A DNA stretch of 9,811 nt from NCBI GenBank assembly GCA_947565255.1, contig CANOFI010000071.1:1-9811 (forward strand). Direction: 5' to 3'. Both the position numbers and the translations under genes were made by a program. Numbering within the stretch: the stretch's first letter is position 1; every line of letters starts with the position of its first letter. Below, one piece after another: positions 1 to 5,365 of this stretch. Source of the stretch: an uncultured Lachnospiraceae bacterium (GTDB taxonomy: Bacteria; Bacillota; Clostridia; Lachnospirales; Lachnospiraceae). Below the pieces are notes generated by a model. That model did no database searches. It saw only the letters and a program-made list of their open reading frames with translations, and had not been told where the DNA came from.

Positions 1-227
1 TGATCCCTGATGGCATAATACAGATTCTTTTCACTCTGCGCCATGGCAAGCACTTCGTCCTCTTCAAAAAAGGACAGCGTCAGGTTCATCTGCATATCCC
101 CGTCAAGCATCAGAACCTTTTTTCCGAGAAGTGTCAGGGCATATCCAATATTGGCGCAAGTGGTCGTCTTCCCACTTCCCCCTTTATTGTTCGCAAAACA
201 AATCGTAACTGTATGCTTTTCAGCCAT
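1..227 (-). CDS. ParA/MinD-family P-loop ATPase, N-terminal part (cut by window edge)
   Basis: The first 75 codons are visible, and the rest lies beyond the left edge. The protein begins MAEKHTVTICFANNKGG and carries the deviant Walker A motif KGGSGKTT at residues 15-22. This is the hallmark of ParA/Soj/MinD ATPases, which dimerise on ATP and position plasmids, chromosomes or protein complexes. The segment VLMLDGDMQMNLT (residues 38-50) matches the second strand, where ParA proteins usually read DxDxQ.N.T. Here it is DGDMQMNLT, so the Walker A' aspartate is kept. The ATG at 227 has an AGAGGG Shine-Dalgarno about ten bases upstream. It follows the degenerate TagA-like gene by 51 bp with no obvious terminator between them, so the two may be co-transcribed. 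No ParB partner is visible here, so a chromosome-segregation role cannot be assumed. Family assignment is sure; cargo is unknown. Confidence 0.88.
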   Translation of the reverse strand, partial: MAEKHTVTICFANNKGGSGKTTTCANIGYALTLLGKKVLMLDGDMQMNLTLSFFEEDEVLAMAQSEKNLYYAIRD

Positions 228-278
228 ATTTCTTTTCCCTCTTTCTTATGCCCTGCGTCCGCCGCGGTCGGACCGGCA

Positions 279-959
279 CTACAGTTCCTTATTCATCTGA
301 TAACGCATTGCCTTGCGTTTAAACATCGTCTGATCGATCAGATTTTTTATCTTACTGCTGCGGTTAGGCGACCAGTATTTTGACCGGGTACGATATCCCA
401 AATATACACAGAGCTTTGCATTCAGCTGATTTTTATACTGCATGAAAATCCCTAACTTTTTCACAGCAGCAGACTGAAACAAAATAACATCCGGTGCAAC
501 GCTGTTCACGTCGTTGAGCAGGGATTCTATCTGTTCTTCATCGATATCTCCGGTAAAATGTCCCGCAATATTCAGTTTGGGATAATGCTCCTGCATATAA
601 GATTCCAGTACGGCTAAATCATCCTCGGCATCGCTGACCCAGTATACCGTTCTTTTCTTCCGGATGAGGGCATTCAAAAATACCTCCTCCAGCTCTCTGC
701 GCTGCAGCTCGCCTGCCTGCTGTTCATAAGCTTCTTCTAATACCTCCATAATCGCAATATCACCAATCACCCGAAGCTCCATCATCTCAACAATATTCTG
801 GATTTCATTGTTCTCCGATGCGGCCACCAAAAGTTCCGGTGAAATCACCCCAACCAGATTCAGTCCTTCACTGCCGGCATATTCCTCCAAAAGAAACATT
901 GTCTCCCGGACAGTGTGATTATCCATTTCTATCCCCAGTACCCGGACTCTCTTCGACAT
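279..959 (-). CDS. Degenerate WecG/TagA/CpsF-family protein (likely pseudoenzyme)
   Basis: This 226-residue protein follows the WecG/TagA/CpsF glycosyltransferase layout. It has an N-terminal VRVLGIEMDNHT strand (residues 5-16), a VISPELLVAA segment (38-47), then TVYWVSDAEDD, HYPKLNIAGHFTGDI (125-139), NSVAPDVILFQSAA and a basic C-terminus. Active family members transfer ManNAc or a similar sugar to a lipid-linked precursor at the membrane. Here the signature residues are gone. The T-x-N before the conserved Glu reads V-I-S (38-40), the PDG loop reads IGDI (65-68), and GaPkQE reads SAAVKK (163-168). I infer a non-catalytic, possibly binding or scaffold, role. I chose the ATG at 959. It has AAAGGG eight bases upstream, whereas the in-frame ATG at 986 lacks a Shine-Dalgarno and falls almost on the predicted transcription start. 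The gene has its own promoter and is followed by a ParA-type gene. Confidence 0.72.
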   Translation of the reverse strand: MSKRVRVLGIEMDNHTVRETMFLLEEYAGSEGLNLVGVISPELLVAASENNEIQNIVEMMELRVIGDIAIMEVLEEAYEQQAGELQRRELEEVFLNALIRKKRTVYWVSDAEDDLAVLESYMQEHYPKLNIAGHFTGDIDEEQIESLLNDVNSVAPDVILFQSAAVKKLGIFMQYKNQLNAKLCVYLGYRTRSKYWSPNRSSKIKNLIDQTMFKRKAMRYQMNKEL

Positions 960-995
960 ACAACACGCCCTTTCTGCAAAGACCATACTATTGTT

Positions 996-1024
996 ATTGT
1001 ATCAATAATTGGGACATTTTTCAA
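996..1024 (-). promoter_or_regulatory. Sigma-A-like promoter for the TagA-like gene
   Basis: On the minus strand a -35 box TTGAAA (1024-1019, 5/6 match to TTGACA) and a -10 box TACAAT (1001-996, 5/6 match to TATAAT) are separated by exactly 17 bases. Transcription would start near 989, giving a leader of about 30 bases to the ATG at 959 with AAAGGG at 973-968. This placement is a strong argument for the shorter start of the gene. It also implies that the TagA-like gene and the following ParA gene can be expressed independently of the genes upstream. Confidence 0.7.
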
Positions 1025-1071
1025 GTGTACAATTGTCTTTTCGGGCAAATTAATAAAAAAATTACAATGTG

Positions 1072-1659
1072 CTACCACCAGCGTTTGCATTTTCTCCGTC
1101 TGCAGCGCCTCCTGTGCATCTCCTCGAACAGCATGACAGAAATCAAATCCTGCAATCCATCTCCGAACCGATTGCCATTACAGTTTCTGCACTGCATTGC
1201 GGAAAGCTCTTCCTCCGATACGCTCCTGTCATCAAAAGGCGCGTTCTGCAGCTGCTGGTAAATGTTTTCTATCATCCGTTCCATCTGCAGTTTATCTGGA
1301 TACTCGTCAAACATCAGACTTCCGTCATACTCCATGCGGTCACAGACATCTTCCACTAACGGCTGAATCAGCTGTGCATTTTGCGGAAACATAGACTGCA
1401 GTTTTATCAAATCCTGCTCGTCATCCTCTTCTCCCTGCATAAACATTGGATATGGATGCGCCATATAATACGGCATGGCCTGATTCGGGTACATTCCCAT
1501 TTCTGACCCCCGCATGGATTCCCTTCCCTGAAACGGTGACGGCTGCTGATAAGGCATTCCATGCCACTGCTCCCGCATTTCCATCCTTTGGCATCCCCGA
1601 CAATTCTGACGGCATGAAGCACAAGAATATAATGGCGTATTCGTATAATTTGTTTCCAA
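1072..1659 (-). CDS. Unrecognised Cys/Met/Tyr-rich protein, possibly spore-coat related
   Basis: I do not recognise a named family. The 195-residue protein opens with a cysteine cluster C13-x2-C16-x3-C20-x2-C23. A low-complexity stretch rich in Pro, Gln, Met and Tyr (about 26-74) and an acidic EEDDEQD linker follow. Next is a compact segment that looks folded and conserved (LQSMFPQNAQLIQPLVEDVCDRM onward, about 87-138). A second pair, C157-x2-C160, comes near the end, and the tail is strongly basic (HRRRCRRRKCKRWW). There is no signal peptide or membrane helix. The start is TTG at 1659, preceded five bases away by AAGGAGG. The next in-frame Met would remove the whole Cys cluster. The composition and a sigma-K-like upstream element suggest a mother-cell coat or crust protein. 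The Cys pairs could instead bind metal. Function is inference only; that it is a real gene is well supported. Confidence 0.8.
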   Translation of the reverse strand: METNYTNTPLYSCASCRQNCRGCQRMEMREQWHGMPYQQPSPFQGRESMRGSEMGMYPNQAMPYYMAHPYPMFMQGEEDDEQDLIKLQSMFPQNAQLIQPLVEDVCDRMEYDGSLMFDEYPDKLQMERMIENIYQQLQNAPFDDRSVSEEELSAMQCRNCNGNRFGDGLQDLISVMLFEEMHRRRCRRRKCKRWW

Positions 1660-1660
1660 A

Positions 1661-1675
1661 GCGTCCTCCTTTTCC
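1661..1675 (-). promoter_or_regulatory. Strong ribosome binding site that sets a TTG start
   Basis: The minus strand carries AAAAGGAGG followed by ACGCT and then TTG at 1659. The near-perfect complement to the 16S rRNA tail, five bases from the TTG, is the main reason for accepting a non-ATG start for the Cys-rich protein gene. Confidence 0.75.
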
Positions 1676-1704
1676 CTAATGGGATTTTGCTTTCTTCTAC
1701 AAAT

Positions 1705-1734
1705 TACTATATGCTGCTGTTTCTTTTTTGTGCA
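1705..1734 (-). promoter_or_regulatory. Promoter-like element, sigma-K or sigma-A type
   Basis: Between ywmB and the Cys-rich gene the minus strand reads AC (1731-1730), 16 bases, then CATATAGTA (1713-1705). This fits the published sigma-K pattern of AC, 16-17 bases, CATAnnnTA. The same stretch can be read as a mediocre sigma-A promoter: TGCACA (1734-1729, 4/6), 17 bases, TATAGT (1711-1706, 5/6). Transcription would start around 1699, about 40 bases before the TTG. Which sigma factor uses it cannot be settled by eye. Confidence 0.4.
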
Positions 1735-1754
1735 TTATTTCAAGCGAAAACATA

Positions 1755-2507
1755 TTAATAATCGCCCTTTAAAAGCGGAGTCGCCAGATACAGGCAGGTG
1801 CGCTCGTTTATTTCATCGTAGGTCATGGCAATGGAAACATTTACCGTTTTCCCTTTAATTTGCTCATACCTGTCCACAAGCTCCGTATACGCGTATATTG
1901 TATACACATCGTCACTTGTATGCTCCTCCCTCACCTTTGCAGAAATACTTTCGAGCAAATGGTTTTTTAGGGATTCCCGTTCTTTTTCCTGCAGCCTTCC
2001 CGGCAATTCGCCATAAAATTCAAGATTAATTGTTGCTGTCTCGTCATATTTCCTTATGATTCTTTCCAAATTTTCCTTATAGAGCACAGCACATTCCAGC
2101 TTATCATACAATTGAATATCTGCAAACAAATACTGCACCGTCTCTATGATGTTTTCCTGCGGCTCGTTTTCCATTGAAACAATTTTTAAAATTGTCTGCG
2201 CCTTCTCTGCCTTGCGGATTAACGCCAGCACGTTTCGTCCGGGCTCTGATTCCTGCTCCACCTCCAGCTCGCCTGTGATGCCAAGCTCTTCTGCCATTTC
2301 ACGCAGAATCGCTTCCTGTTCTTTTTTGGTGTGATACACATCCTTCAGCTGGGCCTGGGCATGGACACTGCTCTGGGCATCCATACAATTGGTCTGGTTA
2401 AATGCCTCAACAATTTTTTCTTCATCTTCTTTATTTAAATTTTGTATCAGCTGTATTCCGGCAGCTATCCAGAGCAGAGCCACAAATATAAAAAACAATT
2501 TACGCAT
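1755..2507 (-). CDS. ywmB: YwmB-family exported protein (TATA-box-binding-like fold)
   Basis: The 250-residue protein starts with a basic MRKL and a hydrophobic stretch to about residue 21. This is either an uncleaved anchor or a signal peptide, so the rest should sit outside the membrane. The C-terminal half, with FADIQLYDKLECAVLY (128-143), TINLEFYGELPG, VNVSIAMTYDEINERTCLYLATPLL and a final Tyr, matches my recollection of the YwmB (DUF1779) family. Its B. subtilis structure has a TBP-like fold despite having no DNA role. In Bacillus, ywmB lies just beyond atpC and before murAA and spoIID. Here it also follows atpC but is not followed by murA. The ATG at 2507 has AGGAGG seven bases upstream. 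The gap to atpC is 68 bp and no terminator is visible, so read-through from the atp operon is likely. The biochemical function of this family is unknown. Confidence 0.8.
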   Translation of the reverse strand: MRKLFFIFVALLWIAAGIQLIQNLNKEDEEKIVEAFNQTNCMDAQSSVHAQAQLKDVYHTKKEQEAILREMAEELGITGELEVEQESEPGRNVLALIRKAEKAQTILKIVSMENEPQENIIETVQYLFADIQLYDKLECAVLYKENLERIIRKYDETATINLEFYGELPGRLQEKERESLKNHLLESISAKVREEHTSDDVYTIYAYTELVDRYEQIKGKTVNVSIAMTYDEINERTCLYLATPLLKGDY

Positions 2508-2509
2508 AA

Positions 2510-2568
2510 AAATGCCTCCTAACGAAAATAACTTATTTATGTTTCAGTATTTCCATTAAAAGGCATTT
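2510..2568 (-). repeat. Inverted repeat overlapping the ywmB ribosome binding site
   Basis: On the minus strand AAATGCCT (2568-2561) is the exact complement of AGGCATTT (2517-2510), with 43 bases between. The second arm includes the last two G of the AGGAGG ribosome binding site of ywmB. Pairing would partly hide that site. At eight base pairs with a long loop, chance is a real alternative. Confidence 0.3.
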
Positions 2569-2575
2569 GTATACT

Positions 2576-2983
2576 TTATTTTTGACCTACTTCCAGACGC
2601 ACCAGCGACTTTTTCAGTGCAATCTCTGCCCGAAGCACATTGATTTCGGGGTCTTTGTCTGAGATTCTTTTTTCCGCGCGGGCTTTTGCTTCCTGGGCAC
2701 GCTGAATATCAATCTCTTCCGGCCATTCCGCAACTTCCGCCAATATCATAATCTCTTCCGGCAAAACCTGGATAAACCCTGCATGAATTGCAGCTTCTTT
2801 TGTCTCCTGCTCCTCTTTGATTCTCAGAACTCCGGGAGCAACGATCATTGTCATGGGAATGTGGTTTTTATAAATTCCCACTTCCCCTTCACTTGTCCGA
2901 AGCTCTACCATGGAGGCTTCTCCTTCATAGAACATCCGGTCCGGACAAATTACTTTTAGTTTAAACATCTTTTCATCTGCCAT
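2576..2983 (-). CDS. atpC: F1 ATP synthase epsilon subunit
   Basis: The epsilon subunit sits on the central stalk, couples gamma rotation to the c-ring and in many bacteria inhibits ATP hydrolysis. The 135-residue length is typical. An N-terminal beta-sandwich domain (about 4-88) contains KLKVICPDRMFYEGEA and the signature SEGEVGIYKNHIPMT (31-45). A C-terminal helical pair follows from about 90, with IQRAQEAKARAEKRI then INVLRAEIALKKSLVRLEV. Both helices are complete, so the inhibitory hairpin could form. I do not see the short ATP-binding motif clearly enough to predict ATP sensing. It starts 11 bases after atpD ends. Its AAGGGGTGA ribosome binding site overlaps the atpD stop codon, which implies coupled translation. 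It is the last structural gene of the operon. Confidence 0.97.
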   Translation of the reverse strand: MADEKMFKLKVICPDRMFYEGEASMVELRTSEGEVGIYKNHIPMTMIVAPGVLRIKEEQETKEAAIHAGFIQVLPEEIMILAEVAEWPEEIDIQRAQEAKARAEKRISDKDPEINVLRAEIALKKSLVRLEVGQK

Positions 2984-2994
2984 ATGGTCACCCC

Positions 2995-4386
2995 TTACTT
3001 CACGCGGGCTAATACATCATCAATATTTCCGGCATTCAGGAAATAACTTTCCGGCACCTCATCGTGTTTGCCCTCAATGATTTCCTTAAAGCCCTGAATG
3101 GTTTCAGACACCGGCACATAGCGGCCCTCCAGACCAGTAAACTGTCCTGCAACAAAAAATGGCTGGGACAAAAAGCGTTGTACTTTTCTCGCACGAGCAA
3201 CAACCAGCTTGTCATCCTCCGAAAGCTCGTCCATACCAAGAATCGCGATAATATCCTGCAATTCCTTGTATTTCTGCAAAATCTCCTGCACGCCGCGCGC
3301 TACCTGATAATGCTCATCGCCGACCACGCGGGGATCCAAAATTCTGGAGGTGGACTCCAGCGGGTCCACAGCCGGATAAATACCAAGCTCCACAATGGAA
3401 CGCGATAATACAGTTGTCGCATCCAGATGCGCAAACGTTGTCGCCGGCGCCGGGTCTGTCAAATCGTCAGCCGGCACATATACGGCCTGTACGGACGTAA
3501 TGGATCCCTGCTTCGTAGAAGTGATACGCTCCTGCAGAGCGCCCATCTCCGTCTGAAGAGTCGGCTGGTAACCAACAGCGGAAGGCATACGGCCAAGAAG
3601 TGCTGACACTTCGGAACCTGCCTGTGTAAAACGGAAAATGTTATCAATAAATAACAAAACGTCCTTTCCACCCTTGTCACGGAAATATTCTGCCATCGTA
3701 AGTCCGGTAAGTCCTACACGCATTCTAGCTCCAGGCGGCTCATTCATCTGTCCGAACACCATCGTTGTTTTGCTGATAACGCCGGATTCCTTCATCTCAT
3801 AATAAAGGTCGTTTCCTTCCCTTGTACGCTCTCCAACACCGGTAAATACGGAATAACCGCCATGCTCTGTTGCAATGTTACGAATTAATTCCTGAATCAG
3901 CACCGTTTTTCCTACACCGGCGCCTCCGAACAGCCCGATTTTTCCACCCTTCTGATACGGACACAAAAGGTCAACCACCTTAATTCCCGTCTCAAGAATC
4001 TCTGTGGAAGTCGACTGTTCTTCAAACTGCGGTGCTTTTCTGTGAATCGGAGAATACTCTACATTCTGCGGTGCATCCTGTCCGTCAATGGGTTCTCCCA
4101 GCACGTTAAAGATACGCCCCAGTGTATTCTCACCAACCGGTACCGTAATCGGCGCACCGTCTGCCTCTGCATCCATTCCGCGCACCAGTCCGTCTGTCGG
4201 ACCCATTGCGATACAGCGCACCGTGTCATCTCCAAGATGCTGCGCTACCTCAACAACCAGTTTTTCGTTCTCGTTCTTCTGAATGCTGATCGCTTCATTT
4301 ATCTCTGGCAGCTTTCCTTCTGCAAACTTAATATCAAGGACAGCACCGATAATCTGAGTGACTTTACCAATATTTTTGACTGCCAT
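2995..4386 (-). CDS. atpD: F1 ATP synthase beta subunit (catalytic)
   Basis: The beta subunit carries the three catalytic sites of F1. All expected motifs are present in 463 residues: an N-terminal beta-barrel (to about 80), Walker A GGAGVGKT at 154-161, GERTREGND with the general-base Glu near 190, Walker B LLFIDN at 244-249, the PSAVGYQPTLQTEMG stretch from 268, the PADDLTDPAPATTFAHLDA loop from 305, and the DELSEDD hinge motif in the C-terminal helical domain. The start at 4386 is fixed by an upstream in-frame stop. The best ribosome binding site, AAAGGAGTG, is 13 bases away, rather far. Unusually for this operon, a 110-base gap separates it from atpG and holds a predicted hairpin. atpC follows after 11 bases. 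Confidence 0.99.
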   Translation of the reverse strand: MAVKNIGKVTQIIGAVLDIKFAEGKLPEINEAISIQKNENEKLVVEVAQHLGDDTVRCIAMGPTDGLVRGMDAEADGAPITVPVGENTLGRIFNVLGEPIDGQDAPQNVEYSPIHRKAPQFEEQSTSTEILETGIKVVDLLCPYQKGGKIGLFGGAGVGKTVLIQELIRNIATEHGGYSVFTGVGERTREGNDLYYEMKESGVISKTTMVFGQMNEPPGARMRVGLTGLTMAEYFRDKGGKDVLLFIDNIFRFTQAGSEVSALLGRMPSAVGYQPTLQTEMGALQERITSTKQGSITSVQAVYVPADDLTDPAPATTFAHLDATTVLSRSIVELGIYPAVDPLESTSRILDPRVVGDEHYQVARGVQEILQKYKELQDIIAILGMDELSEDDKLVVARARKVQRFLSQPFFVAGQFTGLEGRYVPVSETIQGFKEIIEGKHDEVPESYFLNAGNIDDVLARVK

Positions 4387-4418
4387 TCTCTATTTCTCAC
4401 TCCTTTGTTCTATTATTT

Positions 4419-4449
4419 GTGTATACCCGCAGGGTACCCCCTGATACAC
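4419..4449 (-). promoter_or_regulatory. Predicted RNA hairpin in the atpG-atpD leader
   Basis: On the minus strand the outer arms GTGTAT (4449-4444) and ATACAC (4424-4419) pair. Directly inside, CAGGG (4443-4439) pairs with CCCTG (4434-4430) around a GGTA loop. The only irregularity is a five-base bulge, CGGGT, on the 3' side. The stem ends 12 bases before the atpD ribosome binding site. There is no following T-run, so it is not a standard terminator. A role in mRNA processing, stability or beta-subunit translation is inference. Confidence 0.5.
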
Positions 4450-4472
4450 GACCTTTGGGCTGTAAATTCAAG

Positions 4473-4485
4473 GTATACCGTATAC
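4473..4485. repeat. Tandem GTATAC palindromes between atpG and atpD
   Basis: Two copies of the six-base palindrome GTATAC lie one base apart (4473-4478 and 4480-4485), forming GTATACCGTATAC. A third copy lies at 4421-4426 within the downstream hairpin. The pair sits 11 bases beyond the atpG stop codon. It may be a protein-binding site or part of RNA folding, but no known operator with this sequence is recognised. Confidence 0.4.
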
Positions 4486-4496
4486 AAAAAACCGCC

Positions 4497-5351
4497 TTAA
4501 CTGATTGCCTCCGCACCGGCAATAATCTCGGTAAGTTCCTGTGTGATAGAGCCCTGTCTCGCCCTGTTATATTTCAACGACAAATCCTGAATCATTTCTT
4601 CAGCATTGCTTGTTGCGGAATCCATCGCCTGCATTCTCGCACCGTTCTCGCTTGCCTGCGCCTCCATCAGCGCGCCATAAATGAGACTGGTAATATATTT
4701 GGGAATAATCATTTCTAAGACTTCTTCCTCTTCCGGCTCATAATTCATCGGAACCGGAGTCTTATCCCCGTCCTCTTTACCTTCCTCCACTTCCACCGGC
4801 ATCACCTTCATCAGAGTCGGTATGTGGCTGACTGTATTTTTGAATGCAGTGTAAGCAAGATAAATCTCGCTAAGCTTTCCTTCCGTAAAATCCTCCAGCA
4901 CTTGCTTCCCAATTTCCATCGCATCGGAAAACAGCGGTTCATCAACGACATCGGAATAATCCTGTGCTATCTCATAACCGCGCCTGCCTAAAAACTCTTT
5001 TCCCTTTCTTCCTATAATATATAAAACAACGTCTTCCTTTTCAAAACCAGACTCTGTCACAAGCTTTGAAATATTGGAATTATATCCGCCCGCAAGTCCG
5101 CGGTTGGAGGTAATGACGATAATCCCTTTTTTCCCTTCCCCGGCTTCGAGATAGGGATGGTCAATATTTCCTGATTTTGACAAAATAGAAGTAATCGTGT
5201 CATACATATAATTGAAATAGGGTTTTGCCTCCTCAGCCCTGGTCTTGGCTTTCTGCAATTTGACAGTAGAAACAAGCTTCATGGCTTTCGTAATCTGCTG
5301 AGTACTCTGTATACTTCCTCTACGTCGTTTGATGTCTCTCATTGACGCCAT
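4497..5351 (-). CDS. atpG: F1 ATP synthase gamma subunit
   Basis: Gamma is the rotating central shaft inside the alpha3beta3 ring. The 284-residue protein shows the diagnostic ends. The N-terminus MASMRDIKRR runs into STQQITKAMKLVSTVKLQKA, the first half of the antiparallel coiled coil. The C-terminal signature ARMQAMDSATSNAEEMI is followed by LSLKYNRARQGSITQELTEI, the second half. Between them is the Rossmann-like foot domain, with IVITSNRGLAGGYNSNI at about 75-91. A very acidic stretch EVEEGKEDGDK before PEEEEVLEMI is an ordinary variable loop. The ATG at 5351 has AAAGGGTG seven bases upstream, and atpA ends 14 bases before it. The second in-frame Met at residue 4 is less likely because family members begin with both. 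Confidence 0.98.
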   Translation of the reverse strand: MASMRDIKRRRGSIQSTQQITKAMKLVSTVKLQKAKTRAEEAKPYFNYMYDTITSILSKSGNIDHPYLEAGEGKKGIIVITSNRGLAGGYNSNISKLVTESGFEKEDVVLYIIGRKGKEFLGRRGYEIAQDYSDVVDEPLFSDAMEIGKQVLEDFTEGKLSEIYLAYTAFKNTVSHIPTLMKVMPVEVEEGKEDGDKTPVPMNYEPEEEEVLEMIIPKYITSLIYGALMEAQASENGARMQAMDSATSNAEEMIQDLSLKYNRARQGSITQELTEIIAGAEAIS

Positions 5352-5365
5352 ATTATCACCCTTTT

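Noticed and set aside
254..277. GC-rich palindromic stretch just after the TagA-like gene (GTCCG/CGGAC arms and CCGCGG)
   Set aside because: Arms are five bases and no T-run follows on either strand, so it supports neither a terminator nor a known operator.
1030..1095. A possible terminator at the end of the Cys-rich gene: an imperfect stem followed by seven T on the minus strand
   Set aside because: The stem has only three or four consecutive pairs with mismatches and overlaps the stop codon. It is too weak to call, although a terminator here would fit the promoter that follows.
1886..1906. Further GTATAC copies inside ywmB
   Set aside because: They encode ordinary Tyr/Val/Ile codons in the C-terminal half of the protein and have no intergenic context, so I do not treat them as sites related to those before atpD.
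4440..4470. An internal promoter for atpD using TTGAAT and TGTATC 17 bases apart
   Set aside because: The -10 matches only three of six positions, and the sequence is better explained as part of the hairpin.
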